In this document: positions 1 to 6,644 of the stretch, in pieces | Numbering within the stretch: the stretch's first letter is position 1 | Layout: each line of letters starts with the position of its first letter | The notes under the pieces: model-generated | What the model saw: only the letters and a program-made list of their open reading frames with translations | Databases searched by the model: none | What the model was told of the DNA's origin: nothing | Position numbers and translations under genes: made by a program | Source of the DNA: Anthropogastromicrobium sp963626545 | GTDB taxonomy: Bacteria > Bacillota > Clostridia > Lachnospirales > Lachnospiraceae | Direction: 5' to 3' | DNA: 23,653 bases | Assembly (NCBI GenBank): GCA_963626545.1 | Contig: CAVFYJ010000050.1 | Location: 1 to 23,653 of the forward strand

Positions 1-307
1 CCTGTCAAGCAACTAATAGAATCACCTTCATAATCTTCGCTAGGGCGGTTGAGGCGAATGTGATTTACGAAGGCGCTAACGTCTGCTACGCAGCCGCCCG
101 TGTGGGAGCGGGCTTACGCAGTATTTGAGACAAAAAGGTATGTAGAAGGCGCCGCGGGAACAAGGGGCGCCGACAAACACTTCGCCGCAGCCGCTTTCGC
201 GGATGCTTACGCCCCTCGCTGAACTCGCGGGTCATACTCTTAGACTATATATTGTGATAGCCTTCCGAACTGCACTCTAAAACTGCACTTCGCGATACCC
301 TTCTGGC
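1..307. other. GC-rich, palindrome-rich non-coding stretch
   Basis: I see no convincing gene here. The segment from about 100 to 235 is clearly richer in G+C than the AT-leaning intergenic DNA nearby. It contains short inverted repeats, for example GGCGCC at 148-153 and again at 166-171, and a CCGC/GCGG pair near 190-205. AACTGCACT occurs twice in direct orientation (268-276 and 281-289). It lies just downstream of the small Asn-rich gene, but there is no clear stem followed by a T-run that would make a standard terminator. It could be a dispersed intergenic repeat, a structured RNA or decayed mobile DNA. The sequence alone does not decide. Confidence 0.4.
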
Positions 308-646
308 TTACTGTCTCTTGCAGTTATCGGCTGCATTTCGTGCCTGATAGGATTTTGCGGCATTTCTGGAATTACTGGCATTCTTCCACTCATCCTCAGA
401 ATCCTTTCCGGATGTGTCCTTATCTCTGTGGCAGTCAGTTACATAATTCTCTTCCTTTGTATTGCGGCAGTTCTGAGAATTCTGTGTTCTGTTCTCGTAG
501 GAATTATAGGAATCTGTGGTTCGATTGCTGTAGGAATCCGTGGTTCTGTTGCTGTAGGAATTCTGAGCCTGGTTCTGTGCGTTATTCTGCGCATTGTTCT
601 GTGCCTTCTTGTTGTAACAGTTCTCGGAATCATTATAATTTCTCAT
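308..646 (-). CDS. Small Asn/Gln/Ser-rich repetitive protein, probable spore (gamma-SASP-like) protein
   Basis: A hydrophilic 112-residue protein with no signal peptide or membrane segment. The N-terminal third is built of NNAQ/NQAQ units, followed by two copies of an eight-residue YSNRTTDS unit and degenerate versions of it; the C-terminal half is charged and carries several Cys. I choose the ATG at 646 because GGAGG (656-660) sits 9 nt upstream; an in-frame ATG at 697 would add 17 hydrophobic residues and lies inside the promoter hairpin. Upstream is a near-perfect sigma-G promoter. Gamma-type small acid-soluble spore proteins are likewise short, Asn/Gln/Ala-rich and repetitive, so a forespore storage or structural protein is my inference. 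I do not recognise a specific family. Confidence 0.6.
   Translation of the reverse strand: MRNYNDSENCYNKKAQNNAQNNAQNQAQNSYSNRTTDSYSNRTTDSYNSYENRTQNSQNCRNTKEENYVTDCHRDKDTSGKDSEDEWKNASNSRNAAKSYQARNAADNCKRQ
509..556. repeat. 24-bp tandem repeat inside the Asn-rich gene
   Basis: Two adjacent 24-bp units (509-532 and 533-556) agree at 21 of 24 positions and encode the YSNRTTDS octapeptides. A partial third copy continues from 557. The unit keeps the reading frame, as expected for a low-complexity protein expanding by slippage or unequal exchange. Confidence 0.8.
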
Positions 647-667
647 AATAAAAAACCTCCTGATGTG

Positions 668-705
668 TACTAGATTGAAAAAGGCTTTTGCCTTCACATC
701 TAGTA
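668..705 (-). promoter_or_regulatory. Hairpin at promoter/5' leader of the Asn-rich gene
   Basis: TACTAGAT (668-675) is the reverse complement of ATCTAGTA (698-705), and inside lies AAGGC/GCCTT around a four-base loop (681-694). The outer arm overlaps the -10 element, so only the inner hairpin would be at the 5' end of the transcript. On the minus strand that inner stem is followed by TTTTTC, so it could act as a 5' stabilising stem or a weak attenuator. Confidence 0.5.
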
Positions 706-729
706 TGGCACCAGAAGGTTTGTTTATGC
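701..729 (-). promoter_or_regulatory. Predicted sigma-G (forespore) promoter
   Basis: On the minus strand GCATA (-35, 725-729) is followed after exactly 17 nt by CATACTA (-10, 701-707). This agrees with the sigma-G consensus described for Bacillus subtilis (about GHATR, 17-18 nt, CATWHTA). The start site would be near 693, giving a leader of about 47 nt before the ATG at 646. No good housekeeping promoter was seen in the same gap. Confidence 0.65.
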
Positions 730-843
730 ATTACTTTTACGAATCACTCTGAGGATCACTTTTGAAGCTACTTTTTAAAACCACTCTTCGATTCTCATTT
801 GATACTTCTATTTTATGCTTTCATGCTTCTTACTTCTTATTTT

Positions 844-1326
844 TTATTTGTTCGACGAATTTTTCACCAGATAATACACAGCTGCAATTGCCAGTACGAC
901 AACTGCTGGCTTGAACAAGATTCCAACAATCTTAAACACAATGCTTAAGATCAAAAATACAACCGCCAGCACGGCCAGAATCGCGATGGTCTTTGTCACC
1001 CAGTTCTTGGATGCCGTCTCTTTCATCCAACTAAAGCTCCAGCCCTCGCCACCGTTTGAACTATCACCTGCACTACCTGTACTATAGTTGTAGCTTCCGG
1101 CACGACCACTTCCCTGTGTGTTTGCCTCACCGGAGGTATCAATAATGGTTTTTGCAATCAAACGTGGACTTCCAAGAGAAGCAAAGATTTCCTCCTCGGA
1201 TTTTCCTGCGGCCTTCTGCTCGCTGATATAAGAATTATAGTATCTTACATTTTCCCGAATCACGCGCTCGTCCACATTTCCACGAAGCGCCTGCTCTAAC
1301 TCTGTGACGAATTCAATTTGTGTCAT
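844..1326 (-). CDS. DUF1700/HAAS-type small membrane protein
   Basis: A 160-residue protein. Residues 1-65 form a charged helical domain (TELEQAL, ENVRYYNSYI, then a SEEEIFASLGSP motif) typical of the DUF1700/HAAS superfamily. A Gly/Ser-rich linker follows, and two hydrophobic helices fill about residues 107-155. I choose the ATG at 1326 because AGGTG lies 6 nt upstream; an upstream GTG at 1335 would add MFF and lacks a site. DUF1700 genes often sit beside PadR-type regulators, but none is adjacent here. It is 23 nt downstream of the membrane glycosyltransferase and is probably the distal part of the same transcript. The molecular function is unknown; a sensor or envelope role is only a guess. 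Confidence 0.75.
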   Translation of the reverse strand: MTQIEFVTELEQALRGNVDERVIRENVRYYNSYISEQKAAGKSEEEIFASLGSPRLIAKTIIDTSGEANTQGSGRAGSYNYSTGSAGDSSNGGEGWSFSWMKETASKNWVTKTIAILAVLAVVFLILSIVFKIVGILFKPAVVVLAIAAVYYLVKNSSNK

Positions 1327-1349
1327 AAAAAACACCTACGCCTTTCTTC

Positions 1350-3197
1350 TTATTGATAGACGATCATCTCCAGCTGATACTTCTGCTTCTTTCCGTCAGC
1401 CTCTGCGATCTCTTTTTTGTCACCTGTTACATTGTCCTCTGAGCGATAGATGGATACCGCATAATCACCATTTGCCTGCGTAACCTCAAACACCGCGGTG
1501 TAATACTCGCCCGGTGTGGTTGGCACACCATTTAAGTTTGCGGTGACAATGCGATCCTCAAGCCAGCCGGATGTCTGCCAATCTTCCTCATACAGAATCG
1601 TACCATCGCTGTCCTTTACCGTCAGCTTCACGTATCCGTTGTTGACACGATCATTGACACCGACAACAAAGCGAATCTTGTCGATGGAATTGCCGGTTGC
1701 ACAGAAGGTCTGGCTAACCTCATCGCCTAACTCGCAAAGCTGCACCTGACTGTGTACATCTTCTACCTTATATCCAGCATACGGTGCTTTGAAGTATGCC
1801 ATCAGACACACAAACGCCGGAATGACAAAGATTGCGACACCGCCGATAAAACGGGTACGCATCCAGCCCATGCAGTTTACTTCCTGCGCCGGATTTTCAG
1901 CGCAATACTTTGGATGCTTGAATACCGCATAGACGAGCATCATCATAGTCAAAATGGATAAGCAAAGGCTTCGATCCAGCTTTCCAATCAGATCCTCCAT
2001 CATTAGCTCGGTACCGATGTTTCCATTTACAAGTGATCCGAGGATGCCGTTATTAAACATCGCCTGATCGACATTGTTTGGAATCATCTCCACATTAAAT
2101 ATGGTATAAACCACCATAAAAATCAAGTCCAAAATCATAAAAATTTTCGTATCTTTATGAAGAAATGCACTGATGACCCAGAATGGTACCGCAAACAGCA
2201 GCCATTGTGGATGCCATTTGGATAGTCCAAATAAAACAAAGAATGCCAAACAGCAGATATAAAATACAGTGTTGATGAAATTCTGTCTGTCGGAAGGCCT
2301 GTTAAAGTAGCACCACGCGCACAGTGCACCAAATGCCAAAACCGCAAAGCTGACCTCATAGTGGAAGGTGGACAGCTCAAATCCCGTGTAATAACCTGCG
2401 TTCATGATATAGCCGGTCGGGCTGCTGACGGCATTTCCGCCGAAACCAAACACATATGCCTGAAAAACTGGGCTGTTTCGATAGACGAAGAATTCTAACA
2501 CAAATGGAATCATCAACAGTACGCAGGAAACAAGAATTTTCCATACATTCTTTTCGCGATACAGAAGAAGCGGCGCGAAGATTAACAGTGCGGAATATTT
2601 AAAGGTCATTGCGATGGCAAACCAGAAAATAAACCAGACGTCTTTCTTCTTTAAATAATAGTAAACGCCAAGAAGCACACAGAAAGTCATGATGATATCA
2701 TACTGACCGAAGATAAACTGTGCATAAAAGGCAACTGGCATCGTAAGACATGCATATGCACACATCTTTGATTTCTTGCTGCCCATTCCGGCAAGAAGTG
2801 CAATGTGATAAATCAGCACGCCGCTTGCCACGTAGATCAGACACGGCAAGAGCTTTGCCCACATGACGGCAAGCAGCGGCAAATCCTCTGTTGGGAATGT
2901 CACGACACCAAACAGACGCATCGGAATATTCCAGATTGCAAAGAGCAAATAGAAACTCGGCATATAAGCCGGATGAATATCGAACGTACCGCAGTAATCA
3001 TAGAAATCGCGGAAATGTCCGTTTAAATAGCCATAGCTGCAGCCTGCCGTATGCAGCAGATCGGACTGTTGAAATACCAGAAAACAGAAAATCGCGATGG
3101 CGGCAAATGCCACGTAATCCCAGATCAGAAGCGGCTTTTCTGCAATCGAATTGACCGACAGCGTATGTGCTGAACTTTTTTGATGTTTTTGACTCAT
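1350..3197 (-). CDS. Polytopic GT-C-type glycosyltransferase (Gpi18/ArnT-like mannosyltransferase superfamily)
   Basis: A 615-residue protein with roughly ten or eleven hydrophobic segments between residues 25 and 475, then a soluble, probably extracellular, beta-rich domain (about 490-615). It shows features of the Gpi18-like group: an acidic first loop (about residues 60-75), FGQYDIIMTF near 163-172, a FKYSALL helix near 199, and a KWHPQWLL motif near 327-334. GT-C enzymes use polyprenyl-phosphate sugars on the outer membrane face and transfer the sugar to a lipid-linked or surface acceptor. It is the last glycan gene of the operon, 32 nt after the flippase, and is a natural acceptor-side partner of the GtrB-type enzyme upstream. 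The exact sugar and acceptor cannot be read from the sequence. Confidence 0.72.
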   Translation of the reverse strand: MSQKHQKSSAHTLSVNSIAEKPLLIWDYVAFAAIAIFCFLVFQQSDLLHTAGCSYGYLNGHFRDFYDYCGTFDIHPAYMPSFYLLFAIWNIPMRLFGVVTFPTEDLPLLAVMWAKLLPCLIYVASGVLIYHIALLAGMGSKKSKMCAYACLTMPVAFYAQFIFGQYDIIMTFCVLLGVYYYLKKKDVWFIFWFAIAMTFKYSALLIFAPLLLYREKNVWKILVSCVLLMIPFVLEFFVYRNSPVFQAYVFGFGGNAVSSPTGYIMNAGYYTGFELSTFHYEVSFAVLAFGALCAWCYFNRPSDRQNFINTVFYICCLAFFVLFGLSKWHPQWLLFAVPFWVISAFLHKDTKIFMILDLIFMVVYTIFNVEMIPNNVDQAMFNNGILGSLVNGNIGTELMMEDLIGKLDRSLCLSILTMMMLVYAVFKHPKYCAENPAQEVNCMGWMRTRFIGGVAIFVIPAFVCLMAYFKAPYAGYKVEDVHSQVQLCELGDEVSQTFCATGNSIDKIRFVVGVNDRVNNGYVKLTVKDSDGTILYEEDWQTSGWLEDRIVTANLNGVPTTPGEYYTAVFEVTQANGDYAVSIYRSEDNVTGDKKEIAEADGKKQKYQLEMIVYQ

Positions 3198-3229
3198 TTT
3201 CTTTTCACGCCCTTTCTACAATTCTACTA

Positions 3230-4471
3230 CTAGTTTGCAGGATCACTTGCTTTTTCATTCTTTGCCAGTGCTAAAAAACCAAGCATCGTGATCAGTAAAA
3301 ATTTAACGACATTGACAGCAAGAAGGCCCCATACAGCGCCCCAGATCTTGTAAAAATACATTGCCGGAACGACTGCTGCAAAGAACAATACCGCATAGAT
3401 GACACCCATGATCAGCTGATAACGCTCCGGTGCGAAGCGAAGCACAACAGTCATCATCGTATTACTCATAAAGAAAAAGACCTGTCCGGCATTTGCTAGC
3501 AAAAATAGATTTTTGACGACCTCATAATCTTCCCGATAAAAGAGATAAACATAAATATGAGAACCAACTGTTGTTCCCGCAATCAATACGACTGCGAGTG
3601 CCGACAATGCGCCAAACACACCGGCTAACATCTTCTTTGTAATCTTGCCCTGATAACGCGCCAGATGGCCTGTGATTACACCATTCAGCGGTGTGGAAAT
3701 CAGTGAACTCATCTTTCCGACTGTGCTTGCGATGAAAAAGTAATACGAAGCGGCATCACCTGCCGTCATCGGCAGCACAACGCGGTCCGTGTATGTGACA
3801 AAATCAGACAATAGATACGCCGAAGAAAGGGAAACACAAGTCTTTGCATCCTCCTTAAAGAAACGGCTCTTCTCAAAAAATGGTCGCTTAAAGATGGTTC
3901 CCGTGATCGTGACAAACAGTAGTCCGAACACCTCTCCTAAAATAAAAATGCTGACCCATGAATGGCTGATCGGATACAGTGCCATACCAAGTGCATAGCC
4001 GACTGCAACGATCAGATAGTAGAAGAAGAATCCTTTGTAATTTAAGTTTAAACGATACTCCACATCGGCATAGTAGCGAACCGTTGTCACAAAAATCAAC
4101 ACACCGATGGAAACAGGAAATGCGCCCGCGGTATCCTTTTTCACGCAGATCGCCACTACGGTGACAATCGCACACAATAGTGCGGTGAATACCAGAAAAC
4201 GGTTGTAATCGCCATTTGCTGTCTCATGGCGTGTGGATGCCTTCATTCGTCCATAGTTGATACCGGAACCGACAGCCGATGCCATCAGTCCCATGATTGC
4301 CGTAAAGAACAGCATTTTTCCGCTTCCGTCCGCCCCCATTCGGCTTCTCAAAAACGGATATACCCCAAACGAAAGCGTCATATTCAGGATCATCAGCCCG
4401 GCAAGACTGTAAATCATATCCCCCGCAAACCGGCGTAAGCCTGATTTTGCCTTTGACTGCTTTTGTGTCAT
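3230..4471 (-). CDS. Polysaccharide/oligosaccharide flippase (Wzx-like, MOP superfamily)
   Basis: A 413-residue protein, almost entirely hydrophobic, with about twelve predicted membrane helices. A short basic N-terminus (residues 1-14) precedes the first helix, a typical layout for Wzx/RfbX-like flippases of the MOP (MATE/MVF) superfamily, which move lipid-linked sugars across the cytoplasmic membrane. Length is normal for the family. The start overlaps the stop of the LicD-family gene by 4 nt (ATGA arrangement) with GGGAGAG upstream, so translation is probably coupled. Position between glycosyltransferases supports export of the glycan made by this operon. Substrate is not inferable, and Wzx proteins are poorly conserved, so the assignment rests on topology and context. 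Confidence 0.72.
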   Translation of the reverse strand: MTQKQSKAKSGLRRFAGDMIYSLAGLMILNMTLSFGVYPFLRSRMGADGSGKMLFFTAIMGLMASAVGSGINYGRMKASTRHETANGDYNRFLVFTALLCAIVTVVAICVKKDTAGAFPVSIGVLIFVTTVRYYADVEYRLNLNYKGFFFYYLIVAVGYALGMALYPISHSWVSIFILGEVFGLLFVTITGTIFKRPFFEKSRFFKEDAKTCVSLSSAYLLSDFVTYTDRVVLPMTAGDAASYYFFIASTVGKMSSLISTPLNGVITGHLARYQGKITKKMLAGVFGALSALAVVLIAGTTVGSHIYVYLFYREDYEVVKNLFLLANAGQVFFFMSNTMMTVVLRFAPERYQLIMGVIYAVLFFAAVVPAMYFYKIWGAVWGLLAVNVVKFLLITMLGFLALAKNEKASDPAN

Positions 4472-5433
4472 TGTTTCTTCTCTCCCTTTGTGCCAGCATC
4501 TTTTGCGTTTGTTTTCTTTCCCTTATTCTCTTTGTTGTTTCCTTTTTTTGTATCTTCTTTATAGGATAAGGTGACAAACTTTGGATCGCAATGCATCAGT
4601 TCTCGCTCTCCTGCCGGTGTCGGTGTCATGTAATCGCCATACAGCATCGTGAGTGCCTCATGGTAGCCGCACGGACCTGGGAATTTTTCCCCGTCCACCT
4701 CTAAGTCAACGGCATGGTCAAACCACTCGGCCTTATAAATCTTTCCCAGATCTGGGAACAAACAGTTGCTGTAATAGCAGCGCTTGTGCTTTTTATTCTG
4801 ACCACGCTCCATCTTGCTAATTGCATCGTAGCAATGAACGAGCGTCTTCACTGGGAAAAGCCGTCCAATCACAGAAAGAATTGCAACCACAATTTTGGAT
4901 GCACCTTTATACTCGGATAAATCCAGCTTATAGCGGCGTCCCATGCACATGCCATACATTAGAATCAACAATGCATGACAGAATTTATGCTTGAGCATGT
5001 TGTCAGAAACATCATCGACGATAAAGATATCGGTGCGCATGTGATTATGAATGCCATTTCCATAATATTTCTGCTCCGCATTGTTCTCACGCATCGTTGA
5101 GTCCAGCATGACAACGCGCGGCACAAAATCATAGAATGCGCCATTTAATTCGTCCGGCTCCACATACACAAAGCCATCTTTCAGCTCGGTGCGCGCAACC
5201 TTGCGAAATACCTCAAAATCCTTTCTTGTCATTGCAATGTCCGCATCGTCATCCCACGGGATATCGGATTTTTCGCGCACTGCACCGATCAGATTTCCGC
5301 TGTCTAAAAAATAATTCAAATGATACTTCTCACAGACGCGCCCCACCTCACGAAAGATGATATGATTTCCCTCGTGAATGAGTTTTAACGCATCCTGTGT
5401 TGTCTTGTCAAATTCCACTTTTCTTCCTCTCAT
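4468..5433 (-). CDS. LicD-family phosphotransferase
   Basis: A 321-residue protein with the LicD hallmark LDSGNLIGAVREK (residues 43-55) followed by IPWDDDADIAM (58-68); the Asp cluster is the presumed metal/phosphate site of this nucleotidyltransferase-like fold. The C-terminal core ends with an ALTMLYGDYM motif (about 255-264), then a Lys/Asn-rich tail (285-321) outside the usual family core. LicD proteins transfer phosphocholine, and related ones other phospho-substituents, onto surface glycans. The start is uncertain. The ATG at 5433 overlaps the upstream stop by 4 nt but has a weak ribosome site, while an in-frame GTG at 5418 has AGAGGA 6 nt before it. No choline uptake or activation genes (LicA/B/C) are in view, so the donor is unknown. 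Confidence 0.82.
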   Translation of the reverse strand: MRGRKVEFDKTTQDALKLIHEGNHIIFREVGRVCEKYHLNYFLDSGNLIGAVREKSDIPWDDDADIAMTRKDFEVFRKVARTELKDGFVYVEPDELNGAFYDFVPRVVMLDSTMRENNAEQKYYGNGIHNHMRTDIFIVDDVSDNMLKHKFCHALLILMYGMCMGRRYKLDLSEYKGASKIVVAILSVIGRLFPVKTLVHCYDAISKMERGQNKKHKRCYYSNCLFPDLGKIYKAEWFDHAVDLEVDGEKFPGPCGYHEALTMLYGDYMTPTPAGERELMHCDPKFVTLSYKEDTKKGNNKENKGKKTNAKDAGTKGEKKQ

Positions 5434-6485
5434 TCGGCTGTCTCTGTCTTATTTGCATTCCCTGCCTTATCTGCATCCTCTGCAGACTCTATCTTATTTA
5501 CATGCTCTGTTTTATTTGCATGTTCTGTGTTATCTGTATTTTCAGACGGTTCTGCAAAATTCAGGCGCTCGTCCTCTACAACAAGCGGACGCTTCTTTAC
5601 GCGGTCGTTGATGCTCATAATATACTCGCCAATCATACCGATAAAGAATAACTGCATGGAGCCGAGCAGACAGGTGACAATCAAAAGTGGTGCCATACCT
5701 GCCGGGAAGTTGTCCCAGAACAGAAGCTTTAAAATCAGATAAATCACGGCAACGATCAAGCTGATGCAGCCGACGGTCATACCGATAAAGGTTGCCAGTC
5801 GAAGTCCTACCTTCGTATAAGAAGTGATACTTAACATTGCGGCATCGTACAGGCGATAGAAGTTGTTGCTTGTCTTTCCCGCACGTCTCTTTGGCTGCTC
5901 GTAAGGAATTTCCTTTCGCTTAAAGCCAAGCTCCGCTACGATGCCTCGTAAAAATGGGGTCGGATCGTCAAGTTCTCTCATGACATTTATAAACTTCTTA
6001 TCATAGAGACCAAAACCGGTAAACTGCTCGATCTGCTCTACATCGGAGAGCTTTTTGATCAATTTATAGTAACAGCCGCGAAGCCAGTACATGATCTTAT
6101 TTTCCTGGCTGGACTTTTTGATTCCAATTACAATTTTGTACCCGTTCTCCCACTCTTTTACATACTTTGGGATCATCTCGACCGGGTCCTGAAAATCGGC
6201 AGCCATCAATACCGTGGCATCTCCTGTTGTCTGGAGCATAGCGTAGTACGGTGAGTTGAACTGTCCGAAATTTTTCGCATTAAAAATTCCCTTGATTCCC
6301 TTATCCTCTTCGCAGAGCTTTCGGATAATGTCTCTTGTCCTGTCTTTTGAATCGTTGTCGATAAAAAGGATTTCGTAGCGGTAGGCCGGAAGCTCCTTTT
6401 TGAATGTTTCGCGAAGCGCATCAGCCATCGCCTGAACATTCTCCTCTTCGTTGTAACAGGGCACTACAATACTGATTGTTTTCAT
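5430..6485 (-). CDS. GT2 polyprenyl-phosphate glycosyltransferase (GtrB/DPM1-like)
   Basis: A 351-residue protein with the GT-A family 2 core: IVVPCYNEEENV (residues 6-17), FIDNDSKD (41-48), ADFQD with Asp97/Asp100 as the metal-binding acidic motif, and KRRAGKTS (199-206) typical of GtrB/DPM1-like enzymes. Two membrane helices follow (about 232-256 and 264-290). These enzymes transfer a sugar from a nucleotide donor to undecaprenyl phosphate. I choose the ATG at 6485: it starts exactly at the GT2 fold and has GAAGG 8 nt upstream. The upstream in-frame ATG (6572) would add 29 mostly lysine residues from an A-rich repeat tract and lies inside a palindrome. Residues 311-351 are a degenerate NKTE/NKIE repeat tail with no known role. 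It overlaps the LicD gene by 4 nt. Confidence 0.85.
   Translation of the reverse strand: MKTISIVVPCYNEEENVQAMADALRETFKKELPAYRYEILFIDNDSKDRTRDIIRKLCEEDKGIKGIFNAKNFGQFNSPYYAMLQTTGDATVLMAADFQDPVEMIPKYVKEWENGYKIVIGIKKSSQENKIMYWLRGCYYKLIKKLSDVEQIEQFTGFGLYDKKFINVMRELDDPTPFLRGIVAELGFKRKEIPYEQPKRRAGKTSNNFYRLYDAAMLSITSYTKVGLRLATFIGMTVGCISLIVAVIYLILKLLFWDNFPAGMAPLLIVTCLLGSMQLFFIGMIGEYIMSINDRVKKRPLVVEDERLNFAEPSENTDNTEHANKTEHVNKIESAEDADKAGNANKTETAE
5433..5555. repeat. Degenerate short repeats coding the C-terminal tail of the GT2 enzyme
   Basis: Imperfect units of about 15-18 bp containing TTATTTGCAT/TTATTTACAT and TCTGT blocks recur here. They encode hydrophilic NTEHANK, KTEHVNK, KIESAED and KAGNANK segments after the last membrane helix. 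The period is irregular, consistent with replication slippage. Confidence 0.6.
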
Positions 6486-6487
6486 GA

Positions 6488-6565
6488 ATGTGCCTTCTAA
6501 CTTTCTAACTTTCTTTTCGCTTTTAACTTTCTTTTTTGTTTTTAACTTTCTTTTTTTGTTTTTGC
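6488..6565. repeat. AT-rich direct repeats upstream of the GT2 gene
   Basis: AACTTTCT-type units recur about four times, separated by T-runs (plus strand). On the coding strand the transcript leader would be a long purine tract with GAAAGTTA units directly upstream of the GT2 ribosome site. It is in frame with the gene and would encode a poly-lysine extension if an upstream start were used, which I consider unlikely. Confidence 0.6.
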
Positions 6566-6640
6566 TGTTCACGGGAATCTATTTTCACGAAACGCCCACT
6601 CGGCGAAGTGACTTTCCTAAATTTTCGTGCCCCGTGAACA
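6566..6640. repeat. Nested 75-bp inverted repeat between adh and the GT2 gene
   Basis: The outer arms TGTTCACGGG (6566-6575) and CCCGTGAACA (6631-6640) are a perfect 10-bp inverted repeat. Inside are CACGAAA (6586-6592) with TTTCGTG (6623-6629), and a central CACT/AGTG stem (6597-6610) around CGGCGA. It begins 4 nt after the stop codon of the alcohol dehydrogenase gene. On the minus strand no T-run follows, so it is not a standard terminator for that gene; on the plus strand it is followed by ATTTTTATT. It could be an mRNA processing/stability element or a small non-autonomous repeat. Confidence 0.7.
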
Positions 6641-6644
6641 ATTT

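Noticed and set aside
6486..6572. Lys-rich 29-residue N-terminal extension of the GT2 enzyme
   Set aside because: It is encoded by an A-rich tandem tract, its ATG lies inside the palindrome, and the ATG at 6485 has a good GAAGG site and begins exactly at the GT2 fold.
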